A DNA stretch of 64,000 bases from contig OZ199840.1 of NCBI GenBank assembly GCA_964304625.1, positions 558,001 through 622,000 of the forward strand, written 5' to 3'. How positions within the stretch are numbered: position 1 is the stretch's first letter; the number at the start of each line of letters is the position of its first letter. Both the position numbers and the translations under genes were made by a program. Under the pieces are notes generated by a model. It made no database searches. It worked only from the letters and a program-made list of their open reading frames with translations, and was not told where the DNA came from. This document shows, piece by piece, positions 48,095 to 59,293 of the stretch. The DNA comes from Kudoa neothunni (Eukaryota > Cnidaria).

Positions 48095-49510
48095 TTAGAG
48101 ATTTTTGATGCTATCAACAGAATTAATACAACGATTGTAACTTTCGGTTAGATCGACGTTGATTGAAGTGAAAAGCATAGATACCACCGTGCTGGTGACA
48201 TTATACGTTATATTATTGATCCCGCTGACAAAGCGAAGAAGATTGGACTTTTTTAGGAGCCAAAATCTAAAATATGCATTATTGTTTTATTTAACTTACC
48301 CATCAACTCTCTACTGTTGAAATATACCTATCTTTATTTACATTATTATTAGCTCTAATGTGGACATGTTTATTCATTTTATAACGAGCAACTTGGTCAC
48401 CTTTTCGATGAATGGTTAGGTTATTGGATCTTATCCTATTTTTTTCCAATAATCTAATAACCATAATAATTTTATAACCGGAATGAGAAATCATCGTCCT
48501 CTCCACCCCATCCCCAAAACAAGTTGGAAAATCCGTTTACCAGTTGAAAATGTTCCTTGTTTATGGCAACAGCTCCTCCTAAGATATTGGGATATGGAAG
48601 TCTATTAGTTTTTAGTGTGTAAGAATAGAACTGAAAATTTTTACAATAGAAAAATAAAAATACCGATACTGCATCACATCGATGCTTTTTGAAAGATGTT
48701 CAGGCGAACGTTGACAGTCGTATGAATGAAGTTGATTTTGGGGGAGGAGATCCACATCAGTAAACACAAAACAATTGTATTTACCAAATTTCTGGCTTTC
48801 TATAAAACCAATGTTGAGCAGAGTTGCTCTGTTAAAAGGAACGCTGTCTGTCTAAACAGCGGTATTGCAATAAGAATAATTTTGTGATTTGAGCAGGTTG
48901 ATTCAACTACTTGATTAATTACAAATATTCTGTAATCGTTATTCTGGCCGATAAGAAACGGATGGATGTGACGTAGAAAAGTGACCAGCTGGGAGGCGCG
49001 TTGTCTATACGGAACGATGACTGCTATCTGGTGTTGATTAATATGCATGTTTGTACACAATAATTAAAAAAAATTGGTAACTTTTTCTCCGCCATATTCA
49101 TTATTTGATATAACTCGCTGTGAATTGATTTTTGTTGGGAATGAACGTTCTATTGTTGATTCCACCTCGGATATAGTCCTCTCAGGGTAATCCATTGATT
49201 CGAGATCCAATATTTGTACGGATAGACTCTTTAGCACATTTCTGTTGTGGTTTATATCATAATTGTTGCCTGGTATATATTTTAGAAATGACTTATTTTA
49301 ACTGTTTTAAAGAGGAAGATTACTAGAATAAGGATTTTTATTAATGGAAATTCTTAACATCAGCATCATTATGAGAACCCCTACAGTGAGAAAAAGAACA
49401 AAACCTAGCCATCTTTGAATTAGTCTAGACTTTGTTATCTTCCATATTTCGTTAGGTAAATATAGGGGATATTTTTTAGCTTCATCGTTACACTTTTTAG
49501 AAGAAAAGTT
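48095..49510 (-). CDS. Beta-1,4-galactosyltransferase family protein
   Basis: A Golgi type II enzyme transferring Gal (or GalNAc) from the UDP-sugar to terminal GlcNAc. The 5' part reads KKYPLYLPNEIWKITKSRL and a membrane anchor (RWLGFVLFLTVGVLIMMLML, near 49400). The first exon and start codon are not fixed. The catalytic part reads HQIAVIVPYRQRASQLVTFL, RIFVINQ, then after a 59-nt intron TDSVPFNRATLLNIGF. FVFTDVDLLPQN carries the metal-binding DVD, and RLPYPNILGGAVAINKEHF and LFWGWGGEDDDFSFR carry the WGWGGEDDD signature. A 25-nt intron (48454-48478) follows, then HRKGDQVARYKMNKH and VNKDRFWLLKKSNLLRF, and finally SGINNITYNV and INVDLTESY to a stop at 48095. All hallmark residues seen are intact. 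Which B4GALT paralogue is not clear. Confidence 0.85.
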
Positions 49511-50362
49511 CTTTCTTATTTATAATAAAACTAGTGAATAATTTAGTCGCAATAACGAATTTTAATTGTCATAAATTGTTTCTTTTTAATATAATTTGTT
49601 TATTCCCACATACCTTAGTGATGGCTAATTTGGAGTTTAGGTACCTAATGAACGTTTGATTTATTCGTTATCATTCACACATCTATTTGAAGTCTAACTT
49701 AAATAATAGAATGAAATGTAGGTACATTATTTAGATATAGATAATCCTTAAAGGAATAAATTAATACATTTTTATTTAACTGACATAATCTTCAAAAACA
49801 TATCCTTCTTTGAATTACCTAAATTTATGGGTCTTATATTAATGGCAGGGTTTATATGAAATGAAATAATTAAATTATTATGTCGTATCAAATTCATTGA
49901 TATAGGTTTGCAATGTTGTGCTTGACACTTAACTTTACATTTCTGTGAGCGAGTTTTTACAACATCGCCATCTGGATTTTTATTAAACTTTCGTCATTAT
50001 ATTGTTGTTTGCTTAATTTTAAGAAGAAACGATTATTAAGTTAGATATTTTTATTCACCGCAGGATGAATTTTGTTGAGGGAACCTAATTCTATATTCTA
50101 AGGATAAATAAATATAAATACTATGACTTATGGGTTCTCTGTAATATTTTTTTAAATATTACAGAGAACAATTTTTTAATTAATTGTTTTTTATCATGTC
50201 ACTATGTATATTATAATTTAAAATAATATACCGCCGACTAATTTTTAATAATTAATTTTGAATTATGCGTATTTTATATTTAGCGTCGTATATTATATTG
50301 GATTTAGAAGAAAAGTATAATATTACGTAGATCAGAAATAAGAAGAAATGTTTAACACTTCG
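49511..50362. other. AT-rich upstream region of the galactosyltransferase
   Basis: It may hold the missing first exon and promoter. I see no clear start. An inverted pair (GGTTCTCTGTAATATTTTTTTAAATATTACAGAG) forms a perfect-arm hairpin at 50129-50169: the arms are CTCTGTAATATTT and AAATATTACAGAG. Confidence 0.4.
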
Positions 50363-50366
50363 TTAA

Positions 50367-51100
50367 CCCCTTAATTTGTTTGAAAACGACACCCTCCGAA
50401 GAATTTTAGGGGTAAAATAACCTCAGTTTTACTTTCGTTAATATCGCAATAAAATTATTTTAAATGATTTGCAAAATATAAAAAAATTCTATCGAATGGA
50501 TTTTGAGAGAAATCTTAAACATTGCCTCATTTAACTTACTAATCCAATTTGACGTACTTATAAATTACTTCGGAACATTTCGGAAAACAACAAAAGTTCA
50601 TATTTTTGTATACTGGCGAATGAAAAACATAAGAGATAACATTATTTAAGTACAGTATATATCAAATAATCTTTATTTTCAACAGTAGCTACATATTACA
50701 TGTAGTATTAAAGAAATCTGGTGAATTTTACCATGAGCGCATTAAATCGGATTATTATAGATTAATTCTTGTAATACTTATCATTTTTCTCCGAAAACAT
50801 TCGATAAAATTTATTTTTACCCTCACGATCACTTCATATATATATATATATATTATTTTTAAAAATAACAATTAAAAAAAATCTGAGATTATTTTCACTT
50901 CAGAGTTCGCTGGAAAATACATTTTTTGTTAATAGCTAATACATTGTTATTTTTATTCTAAATTTATTTTATTCGTACATATCATTTTGTTAAGTGGATA
51001 AAAATAATATCATGAATTTTAAATGAAAATTATAGATTTTACCAATGGATTAATGATTAATGTAGATTTGGGAGTATTTTACCCAATTTCTTTAGAGGAT
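50367..51100. mobile_element. 0.7 kb TTAA element
   Basis: The left end after TTAA (50363-50366) includes CCTCCGAAGAATTTTAGGGG and GTAAAATAACCTC. The right end before TTAA (51101-51104) mirrors this with CCTCTAAAGAAATTGGG and GTAAAATACTCCC. These are 30-bp inverted repeats with the GGGGT...ACC palindrome trait of the other TTAA elements. No coding content. Confidence 0.45.
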
Positions 51101-51560
51101 TTAAAATTGGAAATAAGACAATTTCATCAAAAAATATCGAACACAACACACTGAAAATTATAAATAATGGAACCTTTTAATGCACAATCAAAATCTCTTA
51201 ATTCAGTATCAAATAAAAATAAACAATATACTGGAATTACGTAATAAACGTGTTCAATGAAAATCAAGGGAAAATATAAGAAAAGTTTATTATTACGAAC
51301 TTGGCGAAAAGCCTGAAGTGTAGATTGTTTAGATGTGATCGAGAACTAAAGGAATCTTTCTTAAGTTATCATAATTGTTAATAGAGGTAATAAATTTTTT
51401 TTGGTGAAAATAAAAAAACCCATTTATCTTATTCCAGTCGAGACTGGATATTGTGTAATTTAAGATTTTCATTATGAAAATAATTACATTCAAATCATCG
51501 TTATTGTGCGATTTAATAAATTATGAATTTAAAAAAAAGTTTTTCTCTATGAGCCTCTGA

Positions 51561-52347
51561 TTTAATCCTCTAATGATGCGAAAAACGTACACCTTCCAAC
51601 GATATTTGATATTTGGGGTGTAACCACTACCCACTATATTTGGTTAATATTATTCATAAAATAATTAGACATGAACTGTTAAAATTAAAACGATTTCTAT
51701 CAACTGTTTTTATAACAGACCCTCAATAATTTTATTAAATAATCCCCCTAAATCGGATAGAGAGATATTGAAAAGCTCGGACTCTTTCGCGCAAGAAAAA
51801 ACAAAATAAATTTGACACAATAAATGCTGTTTTCTCAATAGAAAAAAATTTTAAAATCACAATAACTTCTTTAAAAATTACAAATATTTTGACCAAAAGA
51901 AATAAAAGAAAAACAAAAATAATTTAAAACCCTTTGATAACAGAAAGCCGCTGGTCTTGAGTGACCATTCATAACATTTCCAATCGAAGTTCTCGATGTA
52001 GAGAGCTCATTAAGATCCCACACGATGCGATTCTTACTATTCAATTAACCTCAATGACATAGGATTCAAAAGATTCATCCGAATTTTCAGAAGATTTTAA
52101 AATTCTCATTCAATTCCTTATCAGGTGATCGGTTTCGATTATTGAAGGCTTCAAAGCTGCCCGTTCGACATTGTTAGAAGCGGCACATCCGCACACTAAA
52201 TTTGCGAACTTCAAACATCAAATTACTAAAAATATAATGGACATAATTCGCTTAAACTTGGTAAAAACAGAGCACATGTAATAACGCTTTTAATAAACGA
52301 AAAAAAATCTGGGATGTATTATACCCTAAAAATCGTTTGAAGGTATT
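51561..52347 (-). mobile_element. 0.8 kb TTAA-type element with transposase N-terminal relic
   Basis: The left end TTTAATCCTCTAATGATGCG is followed by CACCTTCCAACGAT and GGGGTGTAACCACTACCC. The right end mirrors CCTTCAAACGATTTTTAGGG and TATAATACATCCC. The minus strand at 51990-52150 reads SSENSDESFESYVIEVN and VWDLNELSTSRTSIGN, acidic serine-rich sequence typical of piggyBac N-termini. The target sequences have decayed. Another right end of the same kind (GAGGGG-TTAA) stands alone at 56941. Confidence 0.45.
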
Positions 52348-54266
52348 ATTATTTTTAGTCCACCTATATAATATACTAGCATTAATGCCCGGCTTTGTCT
52401 GGTACTGTTTGATGAAAAATTTTAACTTTTATTTTTAAATGGAGAAATTTTACGATTAATTTAATCTAATTAGCACGTTAAATACTGAAAATTTCATTTT
52501 TCTATTTTAATTTATGCATTTTAAATCTTGTCATAATCTTTACAATGTGATGATTTAGTTTGACAAAATTAGGCGCACATTTTCCATTCAAATATAAAAT
52601 AGAGATATTGAGGGAAATTAATTAGGTATTTTACAAATTATTGACCAAAAATATAATGAGCTTAATTTTATGAGCAATTTAATTAACGATTAAAGTTTGT
52701 TTATTTATTTATTAAACAAAATCATTAAGTAATTTAAATATTAAATGGGACTTTCAATTCTTTTCAAAGATCTTCCGTTAAAAATTAATTCTTCTAGTTT
52801 TAAAATTTATTATTAGTCTACAAACTATAAGAAAAATAAAATCGACCTAAGATGCGTCAGAAACAAAATAAGCAATTGTTACTCCTTTTTGCAATTTTAT
52901 AAAGGATGTTAATGAGGTTTTAATAATCTGAATGGTAACTTACGTATTCACTATTTTAGCATAACTTCACGATTTTTAAATAAGTGCAACCTTTTTTTAA
53001 CAAAAGTAATTACTGGTTCCAAAATATACAAATTTAATTATCAAAATACGATTAAATCTAAAATGTAAATTGTAAAGGTGTTTTATGGTCGAAAATTACA
53101 GTAAAGCTTAAATATTTAAATATCAACTGGTTTTCTCGAAGGAGTGCATCCTTTTAAAAATAAACGTATTCCTTGATTGTTCTGGAAAATTTCGTAGTAT
53201 TGAACTATTCTTAGATTATGGAAAACTTTGTGAAAATATCGGTTTGATTGAACAGACCAATAATTTCTTATTTACTTACATGCCACGTTTTGAGATTGAT
53301 AAGGTACTGTATTTTGTGAAAAAGTAATCGTAAATATAAATTCTTAAACTACGTATAGAATGAGGTGTCATAATTTAATTCCATGCAGCTTTTAATCATA
53401 ATAAATTATTTTTAACGAAAAGAAAATTATTCATTGATTTTAATATTAACCTTAAGGTCTGGCTGGAGATAAGGAATAATTAATTTATTAAGAACTTAAA
53501 CATTATTTAAAAAATTACCTCATCGAATATAGGATCAATTTCAATCGATATATTTGATAAAAAGAAATTTTCATTTAAGAAGCTACCACAACAATTTAAT
53601 TATTTGGAAACTCTACAAACATCTTACACCATTTTTAGAATGCGTAAAGAAACCAAAATTATTTCAACTTGGCAACAACTTATAATATCAAATTATGTGT
53701 TTTATTTAAAATAATCATAATCTCTTTTGCTTAATTATATCCATAATGTTTGAAAAATAAATCTAAAACGTAAATAATTTGGTTATGCTTAAAATTTTAA
53801 GGGAAATGCTTAATCTCTTGTAAATATGGCTCTATGGCATTATCTGTCTTAAAGTCATTCAAAACAGACGTACTTAATATTTTTTAAACATTCTATACAA
53901 AATTTAATAGATTTTCTGTGTATAATGGGTGAAAGTTCATTCTGATTGACTATCATTCCGAAGTAAACTAAAATTAAATATTATAAAGGTATTTTGTAAT
54001 CTGTTATTTGAGTAAACAATCCGAAATTTCCTTACTTCTGACTACGGTATTTACTATATTTATACTTCTAAGTAAATGAACGATGTTTATTAATGTATAT
54101 CTATTCAAATGCGAATTAAAAGCAGTATATAAATATATATAGATAGATCACGCGTATATACTTACATTGATCAGGTTAAAAAATTATATAAAAACTTATA
54201 TCAAATGGGTAACTAATACCTAAAATACGTTCAACGAAACAGAGATAGGTTTATTTTAGCCTCTAA
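52348..54266. other. AT-rich intergenic region
   Basis: No exon, repeat or structure that I can support, apart from a short TATA/TAGA run near 54130-54150. Confidence 0.45.
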
Positions 54267-55727
54267 TCAAGTCTCTGGAGAAGTATCTGTCGTAATTTTG
54301 TTCTCACCATTATAATGGCCTCCACATATTTGTTCACATTGTTGTCCAGTTTTAAAATTGTTTGTGTTACCATCATAACCCTTGTATTTGAATGCTTGGC
54401 ATTTATTTTTTTCTGATTTATAATAATATCTTATTGTTTGAAATTTCCCATCCGTCCACTTCCCTTTTACCGGTTGAGTACAAGTTTCTTCAATTTTTAT
54501 CTCCTTCTTGTAATTTTCTAAATTTATTATTAATATGTTTAAACAAGAAAATGGAACCTAATGTAAAAAATCATCACTCTTATTCTTGATTTAAACAAGT
54601 TTGTACCTGCACCGCAATAACTATGACACATCTCCATCGTTGGAAAGCTGTTGTTTTCTTTATTAAAGCCGGCGTCATCACCTGTTGACGAGCCAGTTTC
54701 CATGCGTTTGCAGACTTTATTTTTAGCATCATGATAGTATCTGAAACTCACGTTCTCTTCATTAGTGAAGGTAGTCTGATGAGGATTCTTATCACATGCA
54801 GGAACTCTTTTATTCTTAGCTTCTACGTCGGCGCCAGTGTCATTAAACTTGTGTGCTGTAAAATATTAAATACTGAAATGAAATAATGTATATACGATAA
54901 CATTTATTGACGCATTCAGAAAACGTGCGGAATATTCCTCTTGTATTCACATCAATTGAGACTGCAGCAAACGCGCACTTGTTGTTATTGATATCAGCAA
55001 TATCGCAGTGCCTGGGTCCTTATCTTTAACATCTGGCCTTAGTTCACAGTCTAAAGAATTTGGTACTGAATATTTTCCATCATTATCGTTGTTTTTTATA
55101 TTTGTATCGTCTGCGTTAGTGAGGCCCTCCATTCTTTTTATCTAAAGTAAAATATATATTAATTTTTAACATTTGAGTCAGTGCAATATACTTAAACAAT
55201 ATAAATAACATTCGGTTGAATTGTCGTATCTATTAAAACTTCCTCCACATCCGTTATAGTCGAATTGTTTACAGCTGGCAGTTGTCTGATCAAAGTAGTA
55301 TTTCGTGTCTGTTCCTGTATTTTTTACACAATGTCCTGGATGCATTGGTTTTTTACATCCTTGTAGTTTTTTCCCGTTTAGTTAACTTTCCTTTTATTAA
55401 TATTAATAAGCCAAGTTTAAATTCACAGCGTACCATGCATTTCGCAAAGTCCTTTTGATGCAAAATTGTTATAATTCCCCTTGATACCACGATATTCTAG
55501 AGGCTTACATTTGGCATCATTGATATCAATAAACCATCGGTCGATGACATTATTCATGCTTTTAACACCACCGATGGGCAGTCTCCCTCATCTCTTTCAT
55601 AGGATGGTAATATCGGGTCTAACAAGCAATATTGAGTTTAATAAGAGAAATGATAATTACCAGAAAAACATAAAGTAAACGACAAAAGAAATATTATTTT
55701 ATGTAATAGAATATTCATTTTTTTCAT
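54267..55727 (-). CDS. Secreted protein with five Kunitz-type domains
   Basis: Kunitz domains are ~55-residue folds that block serine proteases or ion channels. A clear signal peptide opens the protein (MKKMNILLHKIIFLLSFTLC, then FS), followed by five domains in order. Domain 1 has CPSVV and AKCKPLEYRGIKGNYNNF. Domain 2 is canonical, with six cysteines: CKKPMHPGHCV, KYYFDQTTASCKQF, NGCGGSFNR, ECYLYC. Domain 3 has SLDCELRPDVKD and INNNKCAFAAVS. Domain 4 has VPACDKNPH, RYYHDAKNKVCKR and EMCHSYC. Domain 5 has ETCTQPVKGKW, RYYYKSEKNKCQAF and QQCEQICGG. The end is ...TTDTSPET and a stop at 54267. Domains 1, 4 and 5 lack the C14-C38 pair, whereas domain 2 keeps it with Val at the P1 site, unlike trypsin inhibitors. 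Introns are short and in matching phase. There are about two apparent frame breaks in the first half, possibly assembly errors. Confidence 0.78.
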
Positions 55728-56984
55728 ATAAAATTTTTAATAAACAAATAGGAACCTTGAATAATTATCGTATATAAAGAATAGGCGAGGTGTTAATACA
55801 TGAATAAGATTAATAAAATTTTCAATTAGCTATAATTGTCGATCAAATTGCTTAATAATATTATTATAAATCCAATTTTTTAACGTAGTGAGCATGATGA
55901 AGCAAAATATATATATTTATTTAATAAAATTAACTTTAATTTTATACAACTCCTTCAGTACTTAATAAAGGCTGAATTATTCATAGTATACCTAAAGTTG
56001 AAATAAGTTTAATGTTTCATAAAATGTATTTCATATCGAATATTAATTATGTTTTGCTTGTATCCTATTGCACCAACAGAGGGGAGGATACGAAGAACGT
56101 TTTTCCTTATATAAGCAAACGAGCGCAAAAGCCCCTCTTCGCTTAGGTTTCCTTGCTTGGCCACGCAAACTAAAACCTTGAGTAGGCCAAGGTCATTTGA
56201 AGTTCAAAGTAAATTCAGAGTATTTAGATAAATAGTACAAAGATTACCCAATTAACTGATGATTTATTTAACTCATTGGAAGCATGAGCCTTATTTAATA
56301 TTTTTAAAAACAAATATACACTACTGAGCGTTTAAAAATCGATTTTCTCCTTGTTGTTCACAGTGATCTCTAAATCATACCATATGAATAGGACTAATCT
56401 TGTGAAACATCAACAAATGCATTTAATATTAATGCATGGCTTACATAACCTAATATTACCTTCCTTATTTGAACTATTTCGATTACTAAATTACTTTCCA
56501 ATAATTTTAAAGTAAAAAAATACTATGGTACATTTAAAATTAACTTTTTATAACTTTAACTAAATGACCCATATGTTAGCATAAATCCAGAAATCATGCC
56601 ACTCATATCAAATGAAAATGTTTTTAGTCATTTTGCAGGATACAAACTTTTTATAATTTATTACATATTTTTCTGTGTTAAAATAAAATTTTATCTTTCC
56701 ATATGTATGCTCAAATGGAGCGATATGTCTCTCTATAAAGAATGAAAAATGTGTACACACTGACACACACACGGATTACCGGTTTGCTTTATATAGTAGA
56801 TTCTTTCAAAAATTACGATGTAATTTCAAATTATTCTGCTGGAGTTGCTTAAGTTTAAGCATGTTCAAATAGCAAGAAAAAAGTTACAACTAGTTCAAAT
56901 ATTATTTGGGATGTATTACAACCTAAAATCGTTAGAGGGGTTAATATTGCGTAAAAGCTTTTTATTACTAAATGAAAATTACTA
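55728..56984. other. Intergenic region with a GC-rich double hairpin
   Basis: 56080-56205 is a GC-rich island with two stem-loops (AGAGGGG...CCCCTCT and CTTGGCC...GGCCAAGG), described in the findings. A lone TTAA-element end (ATCGTTAGAGGGG-TTAA) sits at about 56899-56944, close to the start of the Tigger. Confidence 0.5.
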
Positions 56985-58738
56985 ACGTGACTCGATATTA
57001 CGTGGTTTCATCTTCGATATATCCTGGGCGCAGCGTGAAATTTCTGCGAAAATTAGAATAATACAATATTTCAATTCCATAAAAACAACTAAAATGAAAA
57101 GAAAATGAAGGTGTTTAAAATTTAAACCTAGTGATATTGTTATCTTTGTTCGATATTAATATATTTATTCAAGGACACTCAACGCTTGGCAGAATTCTTT
57201 CTCATGAACCAAGCTGAAAATTTCAGACGTTGCAGGATATAGAAAGAGGCATTCAAATGGAAGATTCATCAACATAGACGAAGTAGTTTATTAAAAAAAC
57301 GCACGAATGGTCATATTATTTCTGGAGACGTAATCCTTGAAATAGCTACCATCATTGCCGAAAAGAATGAAGTTCCAAATTTTTTTTTCAAGTAAGGGTT
57401 GGGGTTTAAAAAAAGGTTTGGAATCATTCTCATGCATACGCTGCGAGCGCTAACGTCACATTTATTGATTCGTGAATCTATGAAAATAAAATTTGATATG
57501 TATAGCCCAAGAAATATAATCAATAATGGCGAAGCTGATTTGTTTTATGAGCAGTTATGTATTAAAAGAAGAGATGATATAAAAGGTAAAAAGCTATCGA
57601 AAGAAAGGATAACAATTTTGGTATCATGCTCCTTAAGCGGAGAGAAGTTGCCTTTAGTCGTGATTGGGAAATACCAAAACCCTAGGTGTTTCAAGGGGGT
57701 CAAAAATTTACCTTGAGTATCATGTCCAAAAATATTCTAAGATGATCTCTGCTATTTTTTCCATATAATGAAAAAATTAAATTCTAAAAAGGAAGATTAA
57801 CAAAAAATACTAATCTTGCTGGACCAATGCCTAACACATCCAATAGATATCACTTGCTTTGGTAATATAAAGATTCTCTTTTACCTAAAAATACTACAAG
57901 TGTTTTATAACCATTCGATCATGGGATGAGTCATTGTATTAAAAGTAGATATAAATAAATATTGTGTAATCAGTCGTATGGCATTACGTAATGATTCATC
58001 AAATCAAATAATAAAGTTACATTATTTAATGAAATCTCGACACCCCAAGAAGCATGGAACGGCATCGCGCCTGAAATTATTGCCAAATGTTTTAAAAAAT
58101 TGGAGATATTTTTCGAAAGTAAAAGCCAATTCGAACTTCAAAAATTAATCGATTAGGATAGAAAAGGTGGAGACGGAAGGAAATGATAAAATTTGCGAAA
58201 ATGAACAAAATATAAATAAAATTTTAACATTTTTATAGTCAAAGAGGAAACGCAGGAGACTAACTTTAATGTTGTTAGCGTATGTACTTGTGGGGATGAT
58301 ACTGACGATGTCATAATATCAAAAGAAATCGAATTCAGAATGAAATCTAATCTGAAGATGAAGAAGAAGAAGAAACAACAATTTCGGTAAAGGATATAAA
58401 TTATGTCGTAATTATTCCAAGAAAGATATTGATATTGATTCAGGAAGATCCATCTGGACTTATCGATCTCCATCCGATAATGGATCGAATATTAAAAATA
58501 TCAGCTTCAAAAATGGCACCAATTTAAAATAATTTCATATTTCATAAAATTGATACTTTTGTCGTTTTTGGGTTAAAGTAATTTTCTTATATTTATTTTA
58601 ACTGATTAAAATTGATTAAAAATAATATAAACGTATAAAAAAGCTTAAATATATTATGCTTGTGTGCGCACGCAAGTGGGTTGATAATACTTAATTTTTT
58701 TTCGCCCCCAAAAATTGCGCAATATCGAATCTCGACTG
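56985..58738 (+). mobile_element. Tigger/pogo transposon, near full length, decayed
   Basis: The right end, read inward, is CAGTCGAGATTCGATATTGC and is followed by TA. The left end (ACGTGACTCGATATTACGTG after TA) is its diverged partner. The size of 1.75 kb is normal for a pogo-type element with a single transposase. On the plus strand the CENP-B/DDE protein is recognisable in pieces: an LKKRFGIILMHTLRAL region, KGKKLSKERITILVSCSLSG, EKLPLVVIGKYQNPRCFKGV, then LPKNTTSVL..FDHGMSH (57885-57940) matching the LP.NTTS.LQP.DQG motif, and AWNGIAPEIIAKCFKK. Several stops and shifts make it non-functional. The C-terminal acidic tail (EDEEEE-like, about 58355) is also seen. Confidence 0.75.
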
Positions 58739-59293
58739 TAGTAGGTTCTATTGTCTTTGAAATGACACAACATTCAAAATGTTATCTTTCGGAAGAATTT
58801 AATATTGTAAATCACGCGGATATTGATAAATTTATAGGTATATCTACTACAAGATGTACTTAATTGTTTGGTGTCTAATGTTTATTTAATGAAAAATTTT
58901 TAAATATTATAGTAATTTTTATTTTAATAAGAACAAATCATAAATTATTTAATAAATTTTTATCACCTAGAATATGCAATGAAAAATTTAAATTGGCGCC
59001 ATTTTAAACCAGGTAATTTATTTCTATGCATAATCGTAATACATTCCATTTAAAGTTGTTTTGTTAAAATATAATTTTTCAAAGTTAAAAAATTTATGTA
59101 CATAATAAAGTTAAATTATATATATTATAAAAAACTTTTATTTAAAAATAATACTTTATTAATTTGTAAATAAAAATTAAAATAAATAGTCAACATTAAA
59201 ATCCGTTCAAATGATAAATAGGGGAATATAAATAAAATAGAAAACAACAATAGATTTGAATTATAGTCGATATTTCAAATAATACTGTTATTT
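58739..59293. other. Intergenic region with dispersed repeat
   Basis: It holds copy B of the ~110-bp dispersed repeat (58977-59075) and otherwise AT-rich DNA. It is also the 3' flank of the single-span membrane protein gene. Confidence 0.45.
58977..59075. repeat. Dispersed ~110-bp repeat, copy B (inverted to copy A)
   Basis: Its reverse complement aligns with 30487-30597 over the whole length. It shares AATG(G)AAT-TATTACGATTATGCATA, GGTTT-AAA-TGGCGCC and AAATTTTTCATTG, with loose similarity continuing for another ~80 bp into 59075-59150 and 30410-30487. It is an interspersed element present at least twice in 64 kb. Confidence 0.55.

Noticed and set aside
57399-57716. Host gene on the plus strand
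   Set aside because: GKKLSKERITILVSCSLSG and NPRCFKG are Tigger/pogo transposase signatures, and the frame lies between Tigger-type ends.
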